Below, in pieces: positions 15,106-22,139 of a stretch of DNA of 24,353 nt. Both the position numbers and the translations under genes were made by a program. The stretch spans positions 1 through 24,353 of the forward strand of contig CAZHDI010000045.1 in assembly GCA_964531285.1 (NCBI GenBank). The letters are read 5' to 3'. The notes beneath the pieces were generated by a model, which saw nothing but the letters and a program-made list of their open reading frames with translations, had not been told where the DNA came from and made no database searches. How positions within the stretch are numbered: the stretch's first letter is position 1; each line of letters starts with the position of its first letter. The stretch is from CAZHDI01 sp964531285. Lineage in GTDB: Bacteria; Pseudomonadota; Alphaproteobacteria; JAJFIK01.

Positions 15106-15378
15106 TCAAGATTGGCCGGGGAAGGGCGTCTCGGCGTCCTCGGGCTCGACATCCCACTCGAAATCCGTGCCGCCGGTCTCCTCCGGAAGCGCCTCCATCA
15201 ATTCGTCCACGGACAGGTTTTGATGAAGCGGCGTCACCACGAGGCGGTCGCCCTCGAAGGTCATGGTTACGCAGGTACCGTCGGTCAGGCCCCAGCGCTC
15301 GGCCATGAGCTTGGGTATCGTCAGTGTGAGGTCGTCGCCGGCTTGAGAAACCGTGACCTGCTCAGTGTCGGAGTCCAT
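15106..15378 (-). CDS. AbrB/MazE-type DNA-binding protein (orphan antitoxin-like)
   Basis: A 90-residue protein. Residues 8-50 have the swapped-hairpin pattern of MazE/SpoVT-AbrB domains: VTVSQAGDDLTLTIPKLMAE, RWGLTDGTCVTM, then FEGDRLVVTPL. The following NLSVDELMEALPEE and acidic tail resemble the C-terminal toxin-binding region of MazE antitoxins. ATG 15378 has AGGAGG a few bases upstream, a strong site, and is preferred over an in-frame upstream ATG at 15414. No MazF-like or other toxin is visible: the upstream gene on this strand is a flavoprotein and downstream lies the putA terminator region. It may be a solitary regulator, or the antitoxin of a pair whose partner was lost. Confidence 0.75.
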   Translation of the reverse strand: MDSDTEQVTVSQAGDDLTLTIPKLMAERWGLTDGTCVTMTFEGDRLVVTPLHQNLSVDELMEALPEETGGTDFEWDVEPEDAETPFPGQS

Positions 15379-15467
15379 TACGCGCCTCCTGCACGACTCG
15401 CCCCTGAATGCCAAGACCGTAACGCAAAGCCGGGGGTCGGGGAAAGGCGGTGAGCGTTACCGGACCG

Positions 15468-16601
15468 TCAGGAAATTCCCAATCGGGCGGCGACCCGGTT
15501 GGCCAGCGCATAGGATGCGGTGAGCCCCGGGCTTTCGATCCCGAACATATTCACCAGTCCCGCCAGCCCATGCACATCCGGGCCATCGATGCGGAAATCC
15601 GCCGCCGGTTCGCCGGGGGCCTGAAGCTTGGGGCGGATGCCGGAATAATCCGGTTGCAGCGCACCGTCGGGCAGATCCGGCCAGTAGCGCCGCACGGCTT
15701 CATAAAAGCTATCGCCCCGTCTGGGATCGACCGTGTAATCCACCGTCTCGATCCATTCGTGATCGGGGCCGAACTTGGCCTTGCCGCCCAGATCCACGGT
15801 CAGATGCACGCCCAGGCTCTCAGGGCGCGGTGCGGGATAGATCAGATGCGAGAACGGCGCCCGGCCCGCAAGGCTGAAATAACAGCCCCGTGAGATATAG
15901 CGGGCCGGAATATGGTCCGGAGCGAGCCCCTCGATGGCGTGCGCCACGGCCTGCGCGCCGAGCCCCGCCGCATTCACGATCCGGCCTGCGCTGATCACGC
16001 CGCGCTCGCCGCCCTTGTCCACGGCCTCGACATCGAACCCGCCGCCATCGCGCGGTGTGATCCGGGTCACGCTGGTATTGAAGACGCAGGCACCGCCGGC
16101 GGTCTCGATATCCCCCTGATAGGCCAGCATCAGGCTATGGCTGTCGATGATCCCCGTGGAGGGCGAAAACACCGCGCCGACGCAGGCCAGGGCCGGTTCG
16201 AGCGCTTGCGCCCGATTGGCGCCGATCAACTCCAGGTCGTTAACCGTATTCTCAGAGGCCCGGGCGATGATGCCGTCCAGTGCCGCAATTTCGCTGTCAT
16301 CGGTCGCAACGATCAACTTGCCGATGCGGTCATGCGGTACGCCGCGCGCCGCGCAGTAGTCGTACAGCCAGTGCTTGCCTTCAACGCAGGCCAGGGCTTT
16401 CAAACTGTCTTTGGGATAATAGATACCGGCATGGATGACCTCGCTGTTGCGCGAACTGGTTTCCCATCCGATGCCCGGATGGCTCTCCAGAACCAGGACG
16501 CCGAGTCCGGCTTCCGCCAGCCGTTTGGCACAGGCGAGGCCGACGACCCCGGCGCCGATCACCGCGGCATCGAAATCGAAATCATGGACGTGCGCTGTCA
16601 T
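15468..16601 (-). CDS. FAD-dependent oxidoreductase, L-2-hydroxyglutarate oxidase-like
   Basis: A 377-residue flavoprotein of the D-amino-acid-oxidase/GlpD fold. The FAD dinucleotide-binding motif is AAVIGAGVVGLACAKRLAEAG followed by VLVLES (residues 12-39). The segment SSRNSEVIHAGIYYPKDSLKA and the later RPESLGVHLTVDLGGKAKFGP closely match the L-2-hydroxyglutarate oxidase/dehydrogenase family (LhgO, L2HGDH), which returns L-2-hydroxyglutarate to 2-oxoglutarate. The C-terminal GLVNMFGIESPGLTASYALA closes the FAD-binding domain. A related substrate cannot be excluded, so no symbol is given. It is divergent from mipZ and 89 bases upstream of the AbrB-like gene on the same strand. Confidence 0.82.
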   Translation of the reverse strand: MTAHVHDFDFDAAVIGAGVVGLACAKRLAEAGLGVLVLESHPGIGWETSSRNSEVIHAGIYYPKDSLKALACVEGKHWLYDYCAARGVPHDRIGKLIVATDDSEIAALDGIIARASENTVNDLELIGANRAQALEPALACVGAVFSPSTGIIDSHSLMLAYQGDIETAGGACVFNTSVTRITPRDGGGFDVEAVDKGGERGVISAGRIVNAAGLGAQAVAHAIEGLAPDHIPARYISRGCYFSLAGRAPFSHLIYPAPRPESLGVHLTVDLGGKAKFGPDHEWIETVDYTVDPRRGDSFYEAVRRYWPDLPDGALQPDYSGIRPKLQAPGEPAADFRIDGPDVHGLAGLVNMFGIESPGLTASYALANRVAARLGIS

Positions 16602-16768
16602 GGCATCCCAGAATCAGAAAAACTCGGCATCGGCGAGACCATGCCCGCCGCTGGGGCGCCCCCACACCTGTGGGATCGCACCACTAAGGGCAGACATAAC
16701 ATGATGGTCCGCCGGCCGGGACCGGATTTCACGCCGCACGGGCGGTCCAATCCGGAGGCATGGGTAGC

Positions 16769-16784
16769 GGATCCGTCAGGATCC
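16769..16784 (+). promoter_or_regulatory. Short hairpin in the mipZ leader
   Basis: Two GGATCC copies (16769-16774 and 16779-16784) separated by GTCA form a 6-bp stem with a four-base loop, 18 bases before the mipZ ATG. One GANTC methylation site (GAATC, 16611-16615) also lies in this 201-base divergent region, next to the flavoprotein start. Otherwise I see nothing definite in it. Confidence 0.3.
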
Positions 16785-16802
16785 AGGGTGTTGGGATAGG
16801 CC

Positions 16803-17636
16803 ATGAGCACGCGTGGTGCGCATGTCATTACGCTTGGGAACGAGAAGGGCGGGTCGGGCAAATCGACCACCGCCATGCATCTCGTCGTCGCCCTTCTGCG
16901 CATGAACCGGACCGTCGGCTGCATGGATCTCGACAGCCGGCAGCGGACCTTGAGCCGGTATGTGGAAAACCGGGAGGATTGGTGCACCTCGCGGGGCATT
17001 CGTCTGCCCATGCCGCGTCTGCATGTGATCGACCGCAGTCTGCATCAGGACCGCCGGCAGGCGACCGAAGAAGACCGCATGAATTTCGAGCGGGTTCTGA
17101 CGGCGCTCCGGGCGGCCTGCGATTATGTGGTGATCGACAGCCCCGGCACGGACACTTATCTGTCGCGGCTCGGCCATGCGGTCGCCGATACGCTCATCAC
17201 ACCGATGAATGACAGCTTCGTGGATTTCGACCTGCTTGCGCGCATCGATCCGGATACGCTTAAGGTCCTCGGCCCGAGCCTTTACAGCGAAATGGTCTGG
17301 GAAAGCCGGAAAATCCGCATGCAGACCGCGCGGTCCTCGATCGATTGGGTCGTGATGCGCAACCGGGTGTCGCAACTCGATGCGCGCAACAAGCGCCGGG
17401 TCGGACAGGTGCTCGAATCCCTGAGCACGCGAATCGGGTTCCGCTTGGCACCCGGCTTTTGCGAGCGGGTGATCTATCGCGAAATGTTCCCCATGGGCCT
17501 GACCTTGCTCGATCTCAACGAGCCCAAGGCCGATGTCAAAATGACAATGAGCCATGTGGCCGCCCGCCAGGAAGTGCGTGAATTGCTCACCGCCCTCAAG
17601 CTGCCGGGGATGGAACGGGCAGTGGCGGCCCTCTAA
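16803..17636 (+). CDS. mipZ: Division-plane positioning ATPase MipZ
   Basis: MipZ is a ParA-type ATPase that forms a bipolar gradient from ParB-bound origins and inhibits FtsZ polymerisation away from mid-cell in alphaproteobacteria. This 277-residue protein has the deviant Walker A NEKGGSGKSTTAMHLV (the signature lysine precedes GGSGKS), the switch DLDSRQRT, the Walker B strand YVVIDSPGTD, and the MipZ-specific stretches PMNDSFVDFDLL, PSLYSEMVWESRK, SSIDWVVMRNRV, ARNKRRV and ERVIYREMFPMGLTLLDL. These correspond block by block to Caulobacter MipZ as I recall it. It appears full length with no membrane segment. The ATG follows TTGGGATAGGCC, a moderate ribosome site. It is divergent from the flavoprotein gene and 104 bases upstream of the YbjN-like gene. 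Confidence 0.96.
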   Translation: MSTRGAHVITLGNEKGGSGKSTTAMHLVVALLRMNRTVGCMDLDSRQRTLSRYVENREDWCTSRGIRLPMPRLHVIDRSLHQDRRQATEEDRMNFERVLTALRAACDYVVIDSPGTDTYLSRLGHAVADTLITPMNDSFVDFDLLARIDPDTLKVLGPSLYSEMVWESRKIRMQTARSSIDWVVMRNRVSQLDARNKRRVGQVLESLSTRIGFRLAPGFCERVIYREMFPMGLTLLDLNEPKADVKMTMSHVAARQEVRELLTALKLPGMERAVAAL

Positions 17637-17644
17637 TCGCCGCT

Positions 17645-17664
17645 AGACCCTCTGGACAGGGTTT
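17645..17664 (+). terminator. Terminator-like hairpin after mipZ
   Basis: AGACCCT (17645-17651) pairs with AGGGTTT (17658-17664), including one G-T wobble, around a six-base loop and starting nine bases after the mipZ stop. The final TTT belongs to the stem and no further T run follows, so termination is uncertain. Confidence 0.35.
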
Positions 17665-17740
17665 GCGCGACGGTCGAGACTGTTGCCCTCAAGGCACCGG
17701 CATCCGGCATGTGCCGTCCGATGCAAGCGAGGGGACCTCC

Positions 17741-18442
17741 ATGAAAAAACTGATGATCGCGGCCGTGCTCGGCGGCGCCGCATTGTGCGCGCCGGCGGCG
17801 TTAGCGCAGGTCGATACGCCCGAACAGATCGTGGCCAGCTTTGCGATTCCCGATCTCAACGGGTTGCTCGATGAACTGGGCTATGAGCATGAGGCGGGCA
17901 CACTGCCGAGCGGCGCGGCGGTCATCCGCGTGACGGCGCCGGATGGGCTGGCGTTCTATCTCCAGCCGCGCGCCTGCGATGCCGACCGCTGCGCCGGCCT
18001 GTCGATCACCGCTGCGTTCCGGGGGCCGGCCCCGTTCGATCCGGCGATGATCACCGCCTATAACCTGCGCTATGTGTTCATGAAGGGGGTGCTGCTGCCC
18101 GATGGCGGCGCGCTGCTCGGACGGTACATCATCGCCGATTACGGCATTCCGCGCGGCAATATCGCGGTGAACATCGCGGCGTTCGTGAACATGGCCGGAG
18201 AGTTCGGTCAGAGCGGCGAGCCCGGCGGCCAGCCCAATACCGGCGGCGCCGTCGAAGCCGGTTTGTCCAGTGGGGTGAGTGCGTTCACCGGCCGGCCGCT
18301 CACGGTCCCTGGTACGGGGGTTCACGGCGATCCGTTTGCCGGGTTCGATGAAATCGACGCGGGGATGGTCAACCGCCTGTCGAAAAAAGAACTGTCCGAA
18401 GACGAACTGCTCGAAGACGAAGAGGCCGTCACGGCCGAGTAG
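17741..18442 (+). CDS. Secreted YbjN-domain-like protein
   Basis: A 233-residue protein with a clear Sec signal peptide (MKKLMIAAVLGGAALCAPAALAQ, cut after ALA or AQ). The mature part follows the YbjN/sensory-transduction-regulator pattern: LLDELGYEHEAG, GLAFYLQPRACDADRCAGL with a Cys pair, ITAYNLRYVFMKGVLLPDGGALLGRY and the closing GIPRGNIAVNIAAFVNMAGEF. Members are periplasmic or exported in alphaproteobacteria and their role is not established. After residue 165 a Gly-rich linker leads to an unusually acidic tail (SKKELSEDELLEDEEAV). GAGGGG lies six bases before the ATG. It follows mipZ on the same strand and converges on the carboxypeptidase gene. Confidence 0.7.
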   Translation: MKKLMIAAVLGGAALCAPAALAQVDTPEQIVASFAIPDLNGLLDELGYEHEAGTLPSGAAVIRVTAPDGLAFYLQPRACDADRCAGLSITAAFRGPAPFDPAMITAYNLRYVFMKGVLLPDGGALLGRYIIADYGIPRGNIAVNIAAFVNMAGEFGQSGEPGGQPNTGGAVEAGLSSGVSAFTGRPLTVPGTGVHGDPFAGFDEIDAGMVNRLSKKELSEDELLEDEEAVTAE

Positions 18443-18452
18443 GCGCAAGAGC

Positions 18453-18488
18453 CGGATCGCCCGGGCCGGCTGGGGGCTGGGCGATCCG
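18453..18488. terminator. Strong inverted repeat between convergent genes, probable bidirectional terminator
   Basis: CGGATCGCCC (18453-18462) and GGGCGATCCG (18479-18488) are exact 10-bp reverse complements around a 16-base GC-rich loop. They fill most of the 58 bases between the convergent stop codons. Neither strand has a T run, so termination may be factor-assisted, or the hairpin may protect 3' ends. Confidence 0.55.
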
Positions 18489-18500
18489 CTGAAAACGGGC

Positions 18501-20420
18501 TTACGGACGAATCGCGCCGGACCAGTCCCGCTCCTCGATGGGATAGCAATCCATACCCTTGCCTTCGAGAAGGCCGCACGCGGTCGCCGCGTCCATATCC
18601 GTGAACGGACCGAACCGGGCCCGGAAAATCCGGCCGTCCGGCGTATCGGTCGGGACAATGGCGGCCTTGTCGCGGGTCAGAACCTCGGGCGCCAGAAGCA
18701 TCGCATTGTTGATGTAACGGGTGGCCGTGCTCAGGCGAAGGAACGCGCCGACCTGCACGCCCATATTGGTGAATTCGGCATCCAGCAGAAGCTCGAACGG
18801 CAGGCTTGGGCTGCCGTCGCCCTCTTCAATCTGGGGACCGCCGGAGTAATCGACCGCCGCCGACCGCTCGCCAAAGCTCAAGGTCACACCGCCGTCGCGC
18901 TCCCGCCGCGACCGGTCGGGCGATTCGAGGGCCGCCACGGCGAATTCGGTCGACGGCGCCCGTGAGCGGCCCGGCAGATCTTCCCGATAGGACCGGACGG
19001 ATTTCAGGATGCGGGTGGCGAGGACATCCGCGGATTCGCCGCTGATCGTTTCAGTGCGCAGGGCCGGCCCTGAGTCGGCGGGCGCCTCGCGGTTCTGAAG
19101 GCTTTCGACGGCATCGAGCGTCAGTGCGGCAATCTTCGACGGGGCGGGCACCGGCAGACCGGCTTGGGCGACGCGCGCGGCCTTGGCCTTGGCGACAGGA
19201 TCGGCAGCGCTCCCCGCGTCGGCTTCGGCGTCCGTGTCGGGTCGTTGGGTTGGCAGACCGACGCTCGCCAGAACCGCGTCGGGCACGGCGGCAATGGTCC
19301 CGGCGATTGTCGGCGGCTTGACGCTGGGCGTGATNNNNNNNNNNNNNNNNNNNNNNNNNNNNNNNNNNNNNNNNNNNNNNNNNNNNNNNNNNNNNNNNNN
19401 NNNNNNNNNNNNNNNNNNNNNNNNNNNNNNNNNNTCCGTCTCCGGCGCCGGCGTGGCGGCGGCGACCTGGAAGGTGCCGGCGGCGCCCGGACGGATCACC
19501 GGTTCGGGGAGGGCAGCAAAGAATTTGCGCTCGTAGCGGGACGGATCGCGCTTGATGCGGCCATAGGTGAGATCCATGATCCGCACCATCTCCCGATCGC
19601 GGCGCTTGGACGTGCGTCCGCCCATCACCACGCCGATCAGACGGGTGCCGTTGCGCTCCGCAGAGGTCACGAGATTAAAGCCCGATGCCCGCGTGTAGCC
19701 GGTTTTGATGCCGTCGGCGCCCGAGTAGTTCTTCAAAACATGATTGTGGGTCCGCCAGGTCCGGCCGCCCCAGGTCACCTTGGTCTCGTGGAAGAAGTGG
19801 AAATATTGCGGGAAGTCCTTCTTCACCCGCTGCGCCATGACGGCCATGTCCCGCGCCGTCGTCACCTGACGCCGGTTGGGCAGACCATGCGGATTGCGGA
19901 AGGTTGTCTTGCTCATGCCCATGGCGCGGGCGCGCTGGGTCATCCGCCGGGCAAAGGCCGCTTCGGAGCCGGAGATGCTCTCGGCCACGACCGTGGCAAC
20001 GTCATTCGCCGAGCGCACCACCAGCGCCTTGATGGCATCGCGGACGGTGATGGTCTGACCGGCCCGGATGCCCAGTTTAGACGGCGGCTGGCGGGCCGCG
20101 CGGCTCGAGGCCTTGAGCTTGGAATTCAGCGTGTAACGCCCCGCATTCAACTCCTCAAAGAGCATGTAGAGCGTCATCACCTTAGTCAGGGACGCCGGAT
20201 AGCGGCGTGCGTCGGCATTGCGGGAAAACAGGACTTCCCCCGACATCTCCTCCATCACAAGAGAGGCATATTTCGAATTGGCGGCGGCGGGCGGCGCTAT
20301 ACTGAGAACGGCGGCAACAACGGCCAGGCCGATGACGACAGCCGGTAGGACACGCGAGGCGCCCCGACGGGTCGCGGTCGCATGATTACGCACTGCGGTC
20401 GGAGTCCCGCATCCCCACAT
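18501..20420 (-). CDS. D-alanyl-D-alanine carboxypeptidase (PBP5/6 type) with C-terminal SPOR domain, interrupted by gap
   Basis: Penicillin-binding protein that trims the terminal D-Ala of peptidoglycan stem peptides in the periplasm. The N-terminus has a signal/anchor segment (about residues 24-47). The catalytic motifs are SLTK (Ser77-Lys80), SAN in VVRSAND and KTG in DGIKTGYTR, all in the expected order and spacing of the peptidase S11 family. The C-terminal 80 residues (VQVGAFLRLSTATRYINN ... FRARFGPFTDMDAATACGLL) form a SPOR domain, which binds denuded glycan at septa. Between them is a long Ala/Pro-rich linker containing the 100-N gap (19335-19434), so linker length is unknown; the frame happens to agree on both sides. 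ATG 20420 follows GGTGGATAGCAA. The fusion suggests recruitment to the division site. Confidence 0.92.
   Translation of the reverse strand: MWGCGTPTAVRNHATATRRGASRVLPAVVIGLAVVAAVLSIAPPAAANSKYASLVMEEMSGEVLFSRNADARRYPASLTKVMTLYMLFEELNAGRYTLNSKLKASSRAARQPPSKLGIRAGQTITVRDAIKALVVRSANDVATVVAESISGSEAAFARRMTQRARAMGMSKTTFRNPHGLPNRRQVTTARDMAVMAQRVKKDFPQYFHFFHETKVTWGGRTWRTHNHVLKNYSGADGIKTGYTRASGFNLVTSAERNGTRLIGVVMGGRTSKRRDREMVRIMDLTYGRIKRDPSRYERKFFAALPEPVIRPGAAGTFQVAAATPAPETXXXXXXXXXXXXXXXXXXXXXXXXXXXXXXXXXXITPSVKPPTIAGTIAAVPDAVLASVGLPTQRPDTDAEADAGSAADPVAKAKAARVAQAGLPVPAPSKIAALTLDAVESLQNREAPADSGPALRTETISGESADVLATRILKSVRSYREDLPGRSRAPSTEFAVAALESPDRSRRERDGGVTLSFGERSAAVDYSGGPQIEEGDGSPSLPFELLLDAEFTNMGVQVGAFLRLSTATRYINNAMLLAPEVLTRDKAAIVPTDTPDGRIFRARFGPFTDMDAATACGLLEGKGMDCYPIEERDWSGAIRP
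19335..19434. other. 100-N scaffold gap in the carboxypeptidase linker
   Basis: Exactly 100 undetermined bases between the S11 peptidase domain and the SPOR domain. The flanking protein is low-complexity Ala/Pro-rich, which may explain the assembly break. Confidence 0.98.
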
Positions 20421-20756
20421 TTGCTATCCACCCGCTCTCATCGGTCCGCCCGGACCGGCTAGAGTCAAAACGAACCGAGGGCCGGCAGTCGTTTTCGGCG
20501 AGCACGCCAACCCGTAGTCTAACAAAAGGATTTTCCGGCTCACAGTCCCCCGCGCCGGAATCCACCTTACCGATCTGTCACAGTATGACCCGAGATCCCT
20601 GCCGGCGTCGCCTCTACGACCGGATGACCGTTCGGAGCATGGGCCGTGCCAGACGGCATCCCCTCTCAAAACCACTGTGTCTTTACGGCGTTACGGAAGC
20701 GTTAACGGGTTGGATGCGAGCAGGATGGCGTTACCAATCCGGGAACGGCGATTATG

Positions 20757-20767
20757 TTGCGCTGCAA
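20757..20767 (+). promoter_or_regulatory. Upstream PhaR-like dyad TTGC-GCT-GCAA
   Basis: An 11-base palindrome with the TGC-N3-GCA core, ending nine bases before the -35 of the phasin promoter. It has the same spacing as the better site downstream but TTGC/GCAA instead of CTGC/GCAG outer bases. Confidence 0.4.
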
Positions 20768-20775
20768 AAAACCAT

Positions 20776-20804
20776 TTGACGGCGCATCTCGAAGCGACTA
20801 GAAA
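20776..20804 (+). promoter_or_regulatory. Candidate phasin promoter
   Basis: TTGACG (20776-20781), 17 bases, then TAGAAA (20799-20804). The -35 matches five of six consensus bases and the -10 four of six, with ideal spacing. Transcription would begin near 20811, inside or just before the downstream dyad. Confidence 0.55.
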
Positions 20805-20812
20805 AGAGGCAA

Positions 20813-20827
20813 TGCTGCATCGCAGCA
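20813..20827 (+). promoter_or_regulatory. Probable PhaR operator TGCTGC-ATC-GCAGCA
   Basis: A 15-base palindrome containing CTGC-N3-GCAG, the site I recall as reported for the PHA regulator PhaR in Rhodobacter and Paracoccus. It covers the predicted transcription start of the phasin gene, as expected for a repressor released when PHA granules titrate PhaR. The phaR gene itself is not in this window. Confidence 0.6.
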
Positions 20828-20868
20828 ATACCCGGTTTCAGGGTATGCGCCATCGGGATCCGTCCCGA
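20828..20868 (+). promoter_or_regulatory. Two hairpins in the long phasin leader
   Basis: ATACCC (20828-20833) pairs with GGGTAT (20841-20846), and TCGGGA (20853-20858) pairs with TCCCGA (20863-20868). They directly follow the operator and begin a leader of about 190 bases before the phasin ATG. Further imperfect inverted repeats occur around 20930-20965. Role unknown. Confidence 0.35.
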
Positions 20869-20998
20869 GCCAGCGACTCAGGCCCGCTTTGGTGTGCCGG
20901 ACCGTCGCCCGGCAGCGCGCAATGAAGGCCGGGTCCGGGTGCATCGACCATGCATCCGATGGGACACTCATTGGATCAGATAACGAGGGTAAACCGCT

Positions 20999-21475
20999 AT
21001 GGCGACCAAGACCCGCTCCACCGGCTCCACGCAGTCGAACGCTGCCGACAAAATCGCTGAAGGCCAGAAGGAAGCCTTCGTGACCGGCACCGCGTTCATG
21101 AAAGACAATGTCGAAAAGGCCGTTCAGGGCTACGACACGCTGACCAGCTTCTCCAAGAAGACCATGGAAGCGTATATGGAATCCGCCAATGTGGCCACCA
21201 AGGGCATCGAAGCGATCAACAGCGAGGCGCTGGCGTTCTCCAAGCAGTCGATCGAAGACACGGTGTCCATGACCAAGGCGGCCATGACGGCCAAGAGCCT
21301 GGAGGAGGTCTACGCGATCCAGAGCGATTTCGCGAAGACGGCGGCCGATTCCTACTGGAATCAGATGTCCAAGCTCGGCGAGATGATGACCGAAACCATG
21401 CGCGAAGCCTGGGAGCCGATCACCGGCCAGGTCCAGACCTTCGCAAAGGACGCCCGGACCACCAAATCGGCCTGA
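20999..21475 (+). CDS. phaP: Phasin (PHA granule-associated protein)
   Basis: Phasins coat polyhydroxyalkanoate granules and limit their coalescence. This 158-residue protein is almost entirely amphipathic helix with no Cys and few Pro, rich in Ala, Lys, Glu, Thr and Met. It matches the phasin_2 pattern: DNVEKAVQGYDTLTSFSKKTMEAYMESANVATKG, followed by SLEEVYAIQSDFAKTAADSY and a closing REAWEPITGQVQ. GAGGG lies about ten bases before the ATG. It stands alone, with a PhaR-type operator upstream and a strong terminator downstream, so it is probably monocistronic. The symbol is by function; several paralogous phasins may exist in this genome. Confidence 0.9.
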   Translation: MATKTRSTGSTQSNAADKIAEGQKEAFVTGTAFMKDNVEKAVQGYDTLTSFSKKTMEAYMESANVATKGIEAINSEALAFSKQSIEDTVSMTKAAMTAKSLEEVYAIQSDFAKTAADSYWNQMSKLGEMMTETMREAWEPITGQVQTFAKDARTTKSA

Positions 21476-21503
21476 TTTGGCGGTTCCCATGCTGAAACAC
21501 GCG

Positions 21504-21530
21504 CGGCGCGGCCCTTGGGCTGCGCCGTTT
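21504..21530 (+). terminator. Intrinsic-type terminator after phasin
   Basis: CGGCGCGGCCC (21504-21514) pairs with GGGCTGCGCCG (21517-21527), with one G-T wobble and a CTTG turn, followed by TTT. It starts 28 bases after the phasin stop. This is the strongest stem with a T tail in the window. Confidence 0.6.
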
Positions 21531-21581
21531 GCGTTGGGGCGGGGCATGGGCGGAACGCCTCGCGCCGGGTATACTAGGGCC

Positions 21582-21986
21582 ATGATTGATTTTGAGACCT
21601 TGAAACGGCCCAACACGCCGAACACATATCTGGTCGCGCCGGACGGGTTGTGCCGTGAGGCGGTCCTGGATCGCATCGCGCCGGTGTATGCGGTGGCGCC
21701 CGATAGTCTTGACGCGGCATGGACCGCCCTGATGAGCCGTCAGCCGCGCACCCGGCTGGAGGCGCGCGACGCGGCCCTTCGGATCAGCGAATATACTCAG
21801 CGCACCCGCCTATTGCGGTTCACCGACCGGATTACCGTGCAATTTCTTGCCGCTGGCCGGCCGGATCATGCCACTTTGGCGGTGTATTCGCGTAGCCAGG
21901 TCGGCTATAGCGATCTCGGTACGAACCGGAAACGCATCGAGGCATGGCTTGAGGCTTTGGGCGCCGAATTGCCGTCGGTGTCCTGA
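21582..21986 (+). CDS. DUF1499 family protein
   Basis: A 134-residue protein. The C-terminal AVYSRSQVGYSDLGTNRKRIEAWLEAL is the usual DUF1499 ending (S-x-x-G-Y-S-D-x-G-x-N-x-x-R). No signal peptide or membrane segment is present, unlike some members, and function is unknown. The ATG at 21582 is only seven bases from the start of a good -10 box (TATACT, 21570-21575, then AGGGCC), so the transcript may be leaderless; alternatively AGGG at short spacing serves as the ribosome site. The open frame continues upstream through the phasin terminator and is not coding there. Confidence 0.82.
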   Translation: MIDFETLKRPNTPNTYLVAPDGLCREAVLDRIAPVYAVAPDSLDAAWTALMSRQPRTRLEARDAALRISEYTQRTRLLRFTDRITVQFLAAGRPDHATLAVYSRSQVGYSDLGTNRKRIEAWLEALGAELPSVS

Positions 21987-22139
21987 CCACAGCTCGCGGG
22001 CCGGCGCGGGTTGCAGTGCCGGGCGCCGCGCCATAGGTCTTGGATGCCTGGGATCTTGGATCTTGGCACCGATCGCAAGGGTGATCGCGGTGCGGCCAGA
22101 AGGTTCTCTTACATTCAGAGCGTATCGGACTATTTCTTT

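Larger units (their letters stand above)
20421..20998. other. 578-base divergent intergenic region (carboxypeptidase / phasin)
   Basis: No convincing protein-coding or RNA gene was found. The left part carries a 7-bp hairpin CGGTCCG/CGGACCG (20442-20457) in the carboxypeptidase leader. The middle has two GGCGTTAC copies (20687-20694 and 20727-20734) and a GCGTTAACGGG between them. The right part holds the phasin promoter, two TGC-N3-GCA dyads and two leader hairpins, listed separately. Its lower GC content and scattered stops fit a regulatory region. Confidence 0.6.

Noticed and set aside
20687..20734. GGCGTTAC pair and GCGTTAACGGG as possible CtrA sites
   Set aside because: The spacing and sequence do not match TTAA-N7-TTAA; only one TTAAC half-site is present.
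20798..21676. Open frame of 292 codons on the minus strand opposite phasin
   Set aside because: Gly/His/Arg-rich shadow of the phasin gene; crosses its terminator and the promoter region.
22066..22093. GCACCG/CGGTGC inverted repeat as terminator of the DUF1499 gene
   Set aside because: Six-base stem with a 16-base loop, about 80 bases after the stop and no T run; too weak to call.
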